64,000 nt of DNA. Source: Sphaerolaimus hirsutus. Its lineage: Eukaryota > Nematoda > Chromadorea > Monhysterida > Sphaerolaimidae. The position numbers and the translations under genes are program-made. The notes below the pieces were generated by a model. That model was not told the origin of the DNA and searched no databases. It saw only the letters and a program-made list of their open reading frames with translations. Shown here piece by piece: positions 43,501 through 52,982 of this stretch. The DNA lies in the NCBI GenBank assembly GCA_964036195.1, contig OZ038451.1:7506529-7570528 (forward strand), read 5' to 3'. The first letter of the stretch is position 1. Each line of letters opens with the position of its first letter.

Positions 43501-45983
43501 GGATATTTCAAGGAAATACGGTATAAAAACGATTGTGTCGAAGTCCGCCTCTTCCGCCGCGGATGACATTTCAATGTTTTTTTTTGTTACGTTTAGCTTT
43601 TTCATACGCGCCACATATCAATTGTCGCTTTATTTAGCACGTTGAACTTAAGAATGTGTTTTGTTGCCTTGAATTGCCTGAAAAATTCGAAAACTATTTT
43701 CGAATTTTTGAATTTTCGAATTTTCGAATTTTTTGAAAAATAAATCGATTTTTAAGTGTTTTTTCTAGGGGTGAAATAAAAATTCGAAAATTCCGAAAAA
43801 ATTCGAAAATTCGAAAATGTTTTCGAATTTTTGAATCTTTTCTGGCCATCGTTAGTATCCACATCTTAGTGCATCGTATCCAAATATTATGCTTTTATAT
43901 CCAAATCATACTCTTAAACGTAAGATTGGGATACAGAAACATAATATTTGGATACAATACAGTAAGCTTTGGATACACGTGACAGTTTACATGGTCTTTT
44001 ACATGGCACCTGAGATTTTACAGGGTCTTTTACATCACACCTGACATGACCCTGAATGAACATGAGTCAGTCCATTATATTTATGACACTGCCAAATGTC
44101 ACTGAATGAATGACACTTAAATGTTGCACTGTGGCAAATGGCAGTGCAAAACATATTGTCAGATGAAAGTGTTTTTTTTTTATACCAAACAGCACTTTAT
44201 TTACAAAAACAGCAATACTCCGTGAATCTGAAGCAAACCACACTGTTATACTCAGCGGACATCACACTTAGTATGGTCTGCACATACATACATACCGAGT
44301 ATACCAGGTACCAGTTCCGCAAAATGAGAAGTGAAATGGCAAAGGCAAAGTGAATTGGCAAGTGAAATGGCAAAAGCGAAGAAAAATTACTTTTTCTAAT
44401 TTTCTTTTTCTTTTTTTACTTCGCTTTTGCCAATTCACTTCGCTTTTGCGCTGTTACTTCGCCTTTGCCATTTCACTTCTCACTTTTCGGAACTGGCACC
44501 TGCATGCTCCGCCCACTGCGCAGAGACGCTGCCAGTGCACCACGAAGGCAAGTGCATCATTGCGGTGTATCAAAAAGCTTTAACATTTGAGGATGCATTC
44601 AAATTGTGTGATGCTGTCGCAAATGCAACTCATCTCGCAACACGGCTTGTATACGTCAACTCAAAGAGTAAGGAGTTGGCCATGCGTCAACTGGAAAATA
44701 AGGTGTGTTTGATAATTTACAATTGACTTTTTTTGCAGTGGAGAGTTCCCGCCGTGTGATTTGCATTCATAAATGGAGTAACATGCAGTCATGCATGTAA
44801 TTAGAACATTGAGTGCATTTCCATAAGCATCCACTTGTAACAGTGCAACAAAAATTTCAATTGATGAAAAGAAAAGCTTGATGACACAAATCAGCTAGCT
44901 ACACTAGTTTTTGAAATTTTTCTCAATACCAATCATTATTATCACTTGAGAAGATAATTTATTATTTAACAAACCTGTCAAAAACAGGTTCAAAGAATTT
45001 TTTCAAAACATCAGCACAATGGTTTTAATCATGTGACAATCTGTCAAAACACAACATTAAGTTCATAAAGTAACCCAATATGAGCTGACCACCACAACAA
45101 AAAATGGATCTGTGAAGCGTGTGGAAGCGGGCTGGATGCGGGTGAAGCGGCGCGCTTCCACACGCTTCCACAAACATCACGAAAATTTCGGTGAAGTGTC
45201 TTCCACACGCTTCCACCAACATCACAAAAATCTCGGTGAAGTATCTTCCACACGCTTCCACATGCTTCCACCAACATCACAAAAATCACAGTGACGTGTC
45301 TTCCACACGCTTTCACCAACATCACAAAAATCTCGGTGAAGTGTCTTCCACACGCTTCCACATGCTTCCACATGCTTCCACCAACATCAGGAAAATCTTG
45401 GTGAAGTGTCTTCCACACGCTTCCACATGCTTCCACCAACATCACAAAAATCTCGGTGAAGTGTCTTCCACATGCTTCCACCAACATCACAAAAATCTCG
45501 GTGAAGTGTCTTCCACACACTTCCACATGCTTTCACCAACATCACAAAAATCTCGGTGAAGTGTCTTCCACACGCTTCACCGTGCGCTTCACCCGCATCC
45601 AAAATGTGGAAGACACTTCACCGCGCAGGCGCTTCCACACGCTTCCCGTACGTATACATGTGTGTGGGAGCGCCATATAAGGAAGCGTGTAGTGCATTCA
45701 CGCAGATTTTCATGATGGAAGCGCTTGCGTGCTGTGTGAGGCGTTGGGAAGTGTCGGTGTGAAGACACTTCCCGACGCTTCACCGCGCATCCACACACCC
45801 ATTTTTTGACGTGCACCCTGGTATCAGACATCTGACCTGGTTGGGTGGGTAAACCTGCGTCGGAACAACACACCGTGGGGACCAAGAGTCCTGAATGGGC
45901 CCTGGATGTTGGCCAACAATGATGATAGTGGAAATCGATCGGTGGTGCCACCCCCCGCGGCCTGGTCCGGTCCTCTTCAACCG
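37530..45983 (+). CDS. Host gene: secreted protein with signal peptide and C-type-lectin-like domain (partial exon model)
   Basis: Exon 37530-37584 encodes MTSILLFCCLSSLTAMAE, a good signal peptide, and ends phase 1 at G|GTAAAT. Exon 38627-38998 continues in phase 1 with a Cys-rich segment (ADPNRVYTCSNLH..., ...CSSVMCCTEMCNK) but is interrupted by a 197-bp MITE. Exon 44524-44702 encodes CIIAVYQKALTFEDAFKLC...LATRLVYVNSKSKEL. Exon 45828-45983 joins it in phase 0 with VGWVNLRRNNTPWG...LNGPWML. Together these two match a C-type-lectin domain: Cys-Y start, FEDA-x-x-x-C helix, LA strand, and W-rich core. Intermediate and 3' exons are missing or uncertain. Because of the MITE this allele may be damaged. 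The protein is probably secreted; ligand unknown. Confidence 0.6.
37859..38239. mobile_element. TA-flanked MITE, CCGTATTACCTC subfamily
   Basis: CCGTATTACCTC at the left, GAGGTAATACGG at the right, TA on both sides. The interior shares TGACAAATACCGCAGTTTGTGATC with the 52446 copy, so these two form a second sub-branch distinct from 26125/29454. Confidence 0.9.
38738..38934. mobile_element. MITE of the CAGTCCCAG...CCCTGTAAAATG family inside a coding exon
   Basis: It starts CAGTCCCAGACCCTGTAAAATG and ends CATTTTACAGGGTCTGAGACTG, 197 bp, forming a strong hairpin centred on AACTCGGCTGCC. Candidate 8-bp flanks GCTGGAGG and GCACCTGG match at only 4 of 8 bases, so the duplication is weak. The exon frame on the two sides agrees once one 8-bp copy is discounted. 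Confidence 0.75.
39057..39477. repeat. Foldback with AAGCCGGGATTACAG ends
   Basis: AAGCCGGGATTACAGaacAGC at the left pairs with GCTGTAATCCCGGCTT at the right. Arms also share AAATGATGACGTAAA, TAGATAGTTCTAGTAATTGTGTG and GTCCCAAAAAT. The centre is AT-rich near 39270. No coding capacity. Confidence 0.85.
39639..40068. mobile_element. TA-flanked MITE, CCGTAAATCCTCG subfamily
   Basis: CCGTAAATCCTCGAATAAGTCC at the left, GGGGACTTATTCGAGGATTTACGG at the right, TA on both sides. G/C runs and the CATTATTTTGCATT block are shared with the 25096 copy. Confidence 0.9.
40112..40227 (+). other. Possible extra exon of the signal-peptide gene
   Basis: After AACCAATCAG-type acceptor sequence the frame CAPTVVPGKSSQKIIAF continues to the start of a GGGGCCAGTTCCGC foldback. 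It has no recognisable domain and no clear donor, so it is only a candidate. Confidence 0.25.
40228..40408. repeat. Foldback, GGGGCCAGTTCCGC family
   Basis: GGGGCCAGTTCCGCAAAATGA faces TCATTTTGCGGAACTGGCCCCC. The arms hold AAAGTGAAATGGCAAAGGC and its complement around a T-rich loop. Relatives lie at 36149-36627 and 44308-44504. Confidence 0.85.
41250..43130. repeat. Palindromic element with AACACCTTCCCGGACAAG ends
   Basis: AACACCTTCCCGGACAAGTT at the left pairs with AACTTGTCCGGGAAGGTGTT at the right. The arms match over about 700 bp each (for example TCTCCGTCCATGGGGGTG, GTGGGGCGGCTGCC, AAGCATGGATCACTGC) around a centre near 42400. The 41350-41780 MITE interrupts the left arm only; the right arm keeps the empty site. 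Confidence 0.88.
41350..41780. mobile_element. TA-flanked MITE, CCTATTTCCTCG variant
   Basis: Left end CCTATTTCCTCGAAATACC, right end GGTATTTCGAGGAAATACGG, TA on both sides. It is inserted in the left arm of the 41250-43130 palindrome. Confidence 0.88.
43173..43521. mobile_element. TA-flanked MITE, CCGTATTTCC variant
   Basis: CCGTATTTCCAAGAATTACC at the left and TTTCAAGGAAATACGG at the right, TA on both sides. The interior is largely the reverse complement of the 41350 copy (ATAACAAACCGCA, CTATACACCAAATTTGGGGG). Confidence 0.88.
44308..44504. repeat. Foldback, CCAGTTCCGC family
   Basis: GGTACCAGTTCCGCAAAATGAGAAGTG faces CACTTCTCACTTTTCGGAACTGGCACC. Small ORFs on it are stem readings. It ends 19 bp before the lectin-domain exon at 44524. 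Confidence 0.85.
45112..45800. repeat. Minisatellite of GTGAAGTGTCTTCCACACGCTTCCACC units within a foldback
   Basis: About nine imperfect 45-63-bp units with CATCACAAAAATCTCGGTGAAG and CTTCCACATGCTTCCAC. The outer ends GGATGCGGGTGAAGCG and CGCTTCACCCGCATCC are inverted. It lies in the intron between the two lectin-domain exons. ORFs of 60-160 codons here are period artefacts. Confidence 0.85.
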
Positions 45984-46929
45984 GTAAATTTTCAAATATT
46001 TTTTTGTTGATTTTGATGCTTCCTAAGCATATTTGTATAAAAGTAATTGACAATTCCTGAGAATACCCTATTCGCTCAAAATAGCCCTATGGGGTAATTA
46101 TTTTGCCAGCAGATTTTGAGGTGGCGTTAATTTGAGGGAGGGGCTTATGTTAGGTGGGTCATTACTAGTGATGGAAAAGCGCCATGGCGCTGGCGCCTGG
46201 CGCTAGCGCCAAAGCAAAAAGCGCCATGGCGCTATTGGCGCTTGGCGCTAAAATGCTCTGGCGCCATTGGCGCTTGGCGCCGGGATCTGGGAAAGCGCCA
46301 TGGCGCTTTTGGCGCTTGGCGCCATTTTCTTGTGGCGCTATTGGCGCCTGGCGCTGGCATTTTAAATGGCGCCAAAAAAGCGCCAACCATGATTATAACA
46401 ATTGAGGCATCTAGTTCCGTATGTCGGTAAGGACCAAAATGACAAAAAATGAGTTAGGTGCAGATCTGATATATGCATATATATTTGTTCATTATAGAAA
46501 AAAAATTTTCTCAATATCTCACTCCATTCCCGAGATACAGAGACACCGATTCTTGAAAAAAATAAAAAAAATCATCCGAATGTCGGTATGTCCACCCTGA
46601 AATTGATGAAATTTCACTCGAATCTCGGTATGTCCAATAAAAGCCAACATTTATTTCACTCGAAACTCGGTATCTCCACTGCCAGAAATCTATTTCCGAA
46701 TTACGGTATAGAATTGCACGGATTGGTCTAAAACCCCATACAAAATTGGAAAAATCATCCGAATTACGGTAAAGAAATCTGAACGTGTTTTTTGAAAAAA
46801 TCACTCGAAACTCGTTATCTCCAAAAAAACTTTTTCCGAATGTCGGTATCTCCAAAAAATCTTTGTCCGAATGTCGGTATGTCCACTCATAGATTTACTC
46901 TCAGATGACACCATTTTTATAGGGTGGCT

Positions 46930-48050
46930 TCTTATGGAGTGGCGCCATGGGCATGGAAACGGCGCCATTTTTATGGAGTGGCGCCATGGATATGGAAATG
47001 GCGCCATTTTTATGGAGTGGCGCCATGGACTAGGGAATGGCGCCATTTTTATGGAGTGGCGCCATGGACTAGGAAATGGCGCCATTTTTATTGAGTGGCG
47101 CCATGGACTCGGAAACGGCGCCATTTTTATGGAGTGGCGCCATGGACTCCAAAATGGCGCCATTTTTATTGAGTGGCGCCATGGATATGGAAACGGCGCC
47201 ATTTTTATGGAGTGGCGCCATGGACTAGGAAATGGCGCCATTTTTATTGAGTGGCGCCATGGATATGGAAACAGCGCCATTTTTATGGAGTGGCGCCATG
47301 GACTAGGGAATGGCGCCATTTTAATGGAGTGGCGCCATGGACTAGGAAACGGCGCCATTTTTACGGAGTGGTGCCATGGATATGGAAACGGCGCCATTTT
47401 AACGGAGTGGTGCCATGGACTAGGGAATGGCGCCATTTTTATGGAGTGGCGCCATGGACTAGGAAATGGCGCCATTTTTATTGAGTGGCGCCATGGATAT
47501 GAAAACAGCGCCATTGTTATGGAGTGGCGCCATGGACTAGGGAATGGCGCCATTTTAATGGAGTGGCGCCATGGACTAGGAAACGGCGCCATTTTTACGG
47601 AGTGGCGCCATGGATATGGAAACGGCGCCATTTTTATGGAGTGGCGCCATGGACTAGGAAATGGCGCCATTTTTATTGAGTGGCGCCATGGATATGAAAA
47701 CAGCGCCATTGTTATGGAGTGGCGCCATGGACTAGGAAATGGCGCCATTTGAATGGAGTGGCGCCATGGACTAGGAAATGGCGCTATTTTTATTGAGTGG
47801 CGCCATGGACTCGGAAATGGCGCCATTTTTATTGAGTGGCGCCATGGACTCGGAAATGGCACCATTTTTATGGAGTGGCGCCATGGACTTGGAAACGGCG
47901 CCATTTTTATGGAGTGGCGCCATGGACTCCAAAATGGCGCCATTTTTATGGAGTGGCGCCATGGACTCCAAAATGGTGCCATTTTTATGGAGTGGTGCCA
48001 TGGACTCCAAAATATCGCCATTTTTATGGAGTGGCACCATGGACTCCAAA
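46930..48050 (+). repeat. 39-bp tandem array, left arm (about 29 copies)
   Basis: Unit ATGGCGCCATTTTTATGG AGTGGCGCCATGGACTAGGAA, with variants GGATATGG and GGACTCGG. Thirteen codons per unit and few stops leave both strands open, giving ORFs up to 406 codons that should not be annotated as genes. Confidence 0.95.
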
Positions 48051-49235
48051 ACTCTTGATCAGCAGATGGTTATTCTGGTGATGTTTCACAGCAATTTTGA
48101 AAACAAATTTTTAACAAGTGAAATATATGTCAAATTGGTTCTTCTTGATCAGCAGATGTTTACTCTGGTGACGTTTCACAGCAATTTTGAAAAAAAATTT
48201 AAGTGAAATATATGTAAAATTGGTTCTGCTTGATCAGCAGATGATTATTCTGGTGATGTTTCACAGCAATTTTGAAAAAAAAATCAAAAAAGTGAAATAT
48301 ATTAAATATTGGTTCTGCTTGATCAGCAGATGATTATTCTGGTGATGTTTCACAGCAATTTTGAAAAAAAATTTTTTAACAAAAGTGGATTATATGTCAA
48401 ATTGGTTCTGCTTATCAGCAGATGATTATTCTGGTGATGTTTCACAGCAATTTTGAAAAAACATTTTTAACAAAAGTGAATTATACGTCAAATTGGTTCT
48501 GCTTGATCAGCAGATGATTATTCTGGTGATGTTTCACAGCAATTTTGAAAAAAAATTTAACAAAAGTGAAATATATGTCAAATTGGTTCTGCTTGATCAG
48601 CAGATGATTATTCTGGTGATGTTTCACAGCAATTTTGATCAGAACCAATTTGACAAATATTTCAAGATTGCTGTGAAACATCACCAGAATAATCATCTGC
48701 TGATCAAGCAGAACCAATTTGACATATAATCCACTTTTGTTAATAAATTTTTTTTCAAAATTGCTGTGGAACATCACCAGAATAATCATCTGCTGATCAA
48801 GCAGAACCAATTTTACATATATTTCACTTTTGTAAGAATTTTTTTCAAAATTGCTGTGAAACGTCACCAGAATAATCATCTGCTGATCAAGACGAATCAA
48901 TTTGACATATATTTATCTTGTTAAAAAAATTTTCTTCAAAATTGCTGTGAAACATCACCAGAATAACCATCTGCTGATCAAGCAGAACCAATATTTAATA
49001 TATTTCACTTTTTTGATTTTTGTTTCAAAATTGCTGTGAAACATCACCAGAATAATCATCTGCTGATCAAGCAGAACCAAATTTACATATATTTCACTTT
49101 TGTAAGAATTTTTTTCAAAATTGCTGTTAAACATCACCAGAATAACCATCTGCTGATCAAGCAGAACCAATTTTTAATATATTTAATTTTGTTGATTTTT
49201 TTTCAAAATTGCTGTGAAACATCTCCAGAATAACC
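48050..49235. repeat. Central inverted array of GATCAGCAGATGATTATTCTGG units
   Basis: About seven direct units (48050-48640), then about eight inverted units (48640-49235), each some 60-75 bp. Core blocks are GGTTCTGCTTGATCAGCAG and GTGATGTTTCACAGCAATTTTG. It forms the apex of the large hairpin. Confidence 0.9.
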
Positions 49236-50390
49236 TGAGTTTTGGAGTCCATGGCACCACTCTATAAAAATGGCGATATTTTGGAGTCCATGGCACCACT
49301 CCATAAAAATGGCACCATTTTGGAGTCCATGGCACCACCCCATAAAAATAACACTGTTTCGGAGTCCATGGTGCCACTCCATAAAAATGGCACTGTTTCC
49401 GAGTCCATGGCGTCACTCCATAAAAATAGCGCCATTTCAGAGTCCATGGTGCCACTCCATAAAAATGGTGCTGTTTCCGAGTCCATGGTGCCACTCCATA
49501 AAAATGGCGCCATTTCCGAGTCCATGGTGCCACTCCATAAAAATGGCGCCATTTTGGAGTCCATGGTGCCACTCCATAAAAATGGCGCCATTTTTGAGTC
49601 CATGGCGCCACTCCATAAAAATGGCGCCATTTCTGAGTCCATGGCGCCACTCCATAAAAATGGCGCCATTTTGGAGTCCATGGCGCCAGTCCATAAAAAT
49701 GGCGCCATTTCCGAGTCCATGGCGCCACTCCATAAAAATGGCGCCGTTTCCGAGTCCATGGTGCCACGCCATAAAAATGGCGCCATTTTGGAGTCCATGG
49801 CGCCACTCCATAAAAATGGCGCCATTTCTGACTCCATGGCGCCACTCCATAAAAATGGCACCATTTCAGAGTCCATGGCACCACTCCATAAAAATGGCGC
49901 CGTTTTCAAGTCCATGGCGCCACTCCATAAAAATGGCGCCATTTCTGACTCCATGGCGCCACTCCATCAAAATAGCGCTGTTTCCGAGTCCATGGTGCCA
50001 CTCCATAAAAATGGCGCTGTTTCCGAGTCCATGGCGCCAGTCCATAAAAATGGCGCCATTTCCGAGTCCATGGCGCCAGTCCATCAAAATGGCGCCATTT
50101 CCGAGTCCATGGCGCCAGTCCATAAAAATGGCGCCGTTTCCGAGTCCATGGCGCCACTCCATGAAAATGGCGCCATTTTGGAGTCCATGGCGCCACTCCA
50201 TAAAAATGGCGCCATTTTGGAGTCCATGGCGCCACTCCATAAAAATGGCGCCATTTTGGAGTCCATGGCGCCACTCCATAAAAATGGCGCCGTTTCCGAG
50301 TCCATGGCGCCACTCCATAAAAATGGCGCTGTTTCCAAGTCCATGGCGCCACTCCATAAAAATGGCGCTGTTTGGAGCCACTACATGAAA
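49235..50390 (-). repeat. 39-bp tandem array, right arm (about 29 copies)
   Basis: Reverse complement of the left array (GGAGTCCATGGCGCCACTCC ATAAAAATGGCGCCATTTC). ORFs up to 385 codons on both strands are period artefacts. Confidence 0.95.
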
Positions 50391-50801
50391 AAAGCATAAT
50401 TTCCCCACCATTAATGCTATACATAGCAAGTTCTTTGTGTAGTATGCCAGCATCAATATATGAATTTTAACACCTTATAGATACGGTATGATGAGGTGGA
50501 ACAGGTAATAAATAGGAAGTGGAGATACCGACATTCGAGTGAAATTTCACCCGAAACTCGTTATCTCCACTGAATCTGCTGAGGTGATGTCAAAAAACTC
50601 ATCATAACTATGAGTATATATTCCGGCCAGAGGGTTTAAAATATGGAAAATGTAGACAAATTCATAAGCTTTTCAAAAAGTTTTGGGCAAGACTTGTCAC
50701 TTTAAAGTTGCCTGCTCGGGCCAACTTTGAAATTTCAAATGCAATTTTGAAAAAACCCAAAATGATGGACTTAACGACATTCGGAACTAGATGCCTCAAT
50801 T

Positions 50802-51598
50802 ATTACAATACAGTGAAAATCCGCAATCCAGTTGATCAATTTTGAGAACAACTGAATAAATATTGATAAATATAGCTAAGGGTGTTAGGGGACATAAATA
50901 TTTATTAGATATTGATTAGGTAAAATTTGGTGACAAATGTATATAGGTATTTCCTCGAATTATCCCTCCCTTGAATTAACCCCCCTCGAAATACCTCCCA
51001 AATACCGAAATACCTCAAAATGTACATGATGTATTGGCCCCACGCACACTAGTTTACTGGCGTTTTCAGTTTACTGGCGGTAAACTCCATTTTTTAGTTT
51101 ACCGGCTAAATTTGCTGCCAATTTCCATAGCAAATACATGTAGAGTAGTTCGTTTATGTATATACGCATATACCGTATTTCCTCGAACTATCCCCCCTGA
51201 ATTAATTAATAATAAACCCATGTGGGAGTAATTCGAGGTAATATGGTAAATACATTTTAACAATAAATTGCTCTGTATAGCAAAGTAAAAATACCATAAA
51301 TTCTCTAAATAAGTCCTCTCCCTAGAATAACTCCAACTGTTAGCCAAATGAGAAAAAAATAAACATCCCTTAAATAACTGCGCTTTTTAGCTGTGTGGGG
51401 AACAAAGAAGTCCCCATTGAAAGCCCACCAGTCACAATGTTTGTCTGAAAAATATATCCCAGGGCATTTTAATAATGTAAACATTGTAGTGGTTGATTGA
51501 ACTTCAATGGCAGAAGTATAATCGACCACTACCTACGACATCAGCGGTGCGTCACAGTTATGAAATCATTATTCTACAAACGTATTGCAGAAAAAAAA
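50802..51598. other. No gene; fragments of CCGTA-family MITEs
   Basis: Degenerate pieces near 50946-51010 (ATTTCCTCGAATTATCC), 51173-51250 (TACCGTATTTCCTCGAA to GAGGTAATATGGTA) and 51290-51400. Nothing else is recognised. Confidence 0.5.
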
Positions 51599-51812
51599 TT
51601 TGGCGCTGGCGCTATTGGCGCTTGGCGCCATTACCCCCTGGCGCCATTGGCGCTTGGCGCTAAGGTTCAGAAAAGCGCCATGGCGCTTTTGGCGCTTGGC
51701 GCTATTTAGCTCTGGCGCCATTGGCGCTTGGCGCTGGGGGTTAGAAAAGCGCCATGGCGCTTTTGGCGCTTGGCGCCAAAAGTCTGGCGCTTTTTCCATC
51801 ACTAGTCATTAC

Positions 51813-52120
51813 TTCTCGAAATGAAGGTAATTATTTTTTAGGTGACCGTATTAAATGAGATACAAACTGGATATAAAAGTGGGGAGGCATTTTTTCCTAG
51901 GCTCGCTCAGACAATGGGGGTAGAATTGTGAATTTCTGGAACAATTTTCGGGTTCGGGTATCATGTAGAAGTTCCAAAAAAAATTTGGTCAGGCTTCGGG
52001 TATTGGTTCCAAAAATTTTCCGGGTATCGGAATTGGGTTCAGGAATTGTAGTCAGGTATCGGGGTCGGGTTTTCAGGTTCAAATTTCGGGTATCAGGTAA
52101 CAGAATTGTCTGGTATTGGG
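51813..52120. other. GGGTAT-rich low-complexity element, left part
   Basis: Repeats of TTCGGGTAT and GGTATCGG. The same text resumes near 53150-53285 (GGGTATTGAGTTC, ATATCGGGTTG), suggesting one element split by the insertions between. Similar text lies near 21115-21235. No gene. Confidence 0.4.
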
Positions 52121-52427
52121 TAGGGTGTCAACAGATTTTTTTAACGGAAAACGGAAACGGAAACGGAAATTTTTTTGCACTTGCCAGAAAATGGAAACGG
52201 AAAAATATTTGCACTTGCCGGAAAACGGAATGGAAAATGGAAAAATATTTTCCTGCGGAAAGCGGAAAACGGAAAGAATTTTGCCTGCAGAAAAGCGGAA
52301 ATGGAAAAAATTTTGCACTTGCCGAAAAACGGAAACAGAAACGGAAAATTTTTTGCACCTGCCAGAAAACGGAACATAAAACGGAAAAATTGCCTGCGAA
52401 ACGCGAAAACGGAAAATTGACACCCTA
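52121..52427. mobile_element. hAT-like MITE, TAGGGTGTCAA family
   Basis: TAGGGTGTCAA at the left and TTGACACCCTA at the right, flanked by the perfect 8-bp duplication GTATTGGG (52113-52120 and 52428-52435). The body is (GGAAAACGGAAA)-like with TTTTGCACTTGCC, giving overlapping chance ORFs on both strands. Confidence 0.92.
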
Positions 52428-52445
52428 GTATTGGGTAAAAAATTA

Positions 52446-52873
52446 CCGTATTACCTCGAATTATCCCCCCCTTGAATTAACCCCCCCTCGGAATACCCCC
52501 CCCCCCCTAAAATTCGGCTGAGGAAATAATAAACCCCCCGCCTCGAAATACCCCCCTAACATTGAATGTAAAGAGGACGTACATGACAAATACCGCAGTT
52601 TGTGATCTGTACACCGGAGAACACACGTTAAAACTGAAGATTGAGTGACGTTAGGGAAGGGTTTATGTGTATATACAGTTATATATACCTATAAAGACAT
52701 ATACATCAATGTAATTGTTCAATTTTTCTACGTCCGAGTATGGGGAATTTCCGAAAATTTCTGGCGAAATAATAGACCCTCCCTCGAATAAACCCCCCCC
52801 CCCTCGAATTATCCCCCCTCAAATTTTGCTGGCGAAAAAATAAATCCCCTGGGGGTATTTCGAGGTAATACAG
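52446..52873. mobile_element. TA-flanked MITE, CCGTATTACCTCG subfamily
   Basis: CCGTATTACCTCGAATTATCC at the left, TTTCGAGGTAATACAG at the right, TA on both sides. Close relative of the 37859 copy. Confidence 0.9.
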
Positions 52874-52901
52874 TATCTGGTATTGGACTGAACGATAAAA
52901 A

Positions 52902-52982
52902 TACAGCATGATGTAGTGCATCTGTATCACAAGGTGTATAACTGAGTGCACCTTGTGATAGATGCACTACATCATGCTGATG
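52902..52982. repeat. 81-bp hairpin
   Basis: CAGCATGATGTAGTGCATCT and AGATGCACTACATCATGCTG are perfect inverted arms, extended by TCACAAGGTG/CACCTTGTGA, with a small loop. It sits just outside the preceding MITE. Confidence 0.85.

Larger units (their letters stand above)
40785..43854. mobile_element. hAT-like element, TAACGATGGCAAA family, with nested foldback and two MITEs
   Basis: Ends TAACGATGGCAAA and GGCCATCGTTA with the perfect 8-bp duplication GTATCCAC on both sides (40777-40784 and 43855-43862). TTCGAA-rich arms are at both ends. The middle holds a ~1.9-kb palindrome (about 41250-43130) and MITEs at 41350 and 43173. It is itself inserted in a larger CAGGCCCTGTAAAG foldback (about 40730-44040). 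Confidence 0.9.
46400..50801. repeat. 4.4-kb palindrome with ATTGAGGCATCTAGTTCCG ends
   Basis: ATTGAGGCATCTAGTTCCG at 46401 pairs with CGGAACTAGATGCCTCAAT ending at 50800. Moving inward, both arms have CGAATGTCGGTATCTCC-type text, then a 39-bp array, then an array around TTGATCAGCAGATGATTATTCTGG. They meet near 48640. Arm order is strictly mirrored. No protein family is encoded. Confidence 0.9.
46166..51804. mobile_element. Split hAT-like GGCGCC element flanked by GTCATTAC, carrying a 5.2-kb insertion
   Basis: Left end TAGTGATGGAAAAGCGCC (46166) and right end GCGCTTTTTCCATCACTA (51804) are inverted repeats of the same family as 30612-31502. The 8-bp flanks GTCATTAC at 46158-46165 and 51805-51812 are identical. 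GGCGCC-dense halves occupy 46166-46384 and about 51599-51804. Everything between was apparently inserted later, including the giant palindrome at 46400-50801. Confidence 0.8.

Noticed and set aside
45044-45559. ORFs of 120-160 codons (HASTNITKIS or VEACGRHFTEIF repeats)
   Set aside because: Readings of the 45-63-bp minisatellite on both strands.
46801-48058. Long ORFs (up to 406 codons) with WRHGLGNGAIF or PWRHSIKM repeats
   Set aside because: They read through the 39-bp array on both strands and in several frames. The open frames come from the unit length, and there is no start context or domain.
49183-50399. Mirror ORFs (up to 385 codons) in the right array
   Set aside because: Same cause as the left array; the sequence is its reverse complement.
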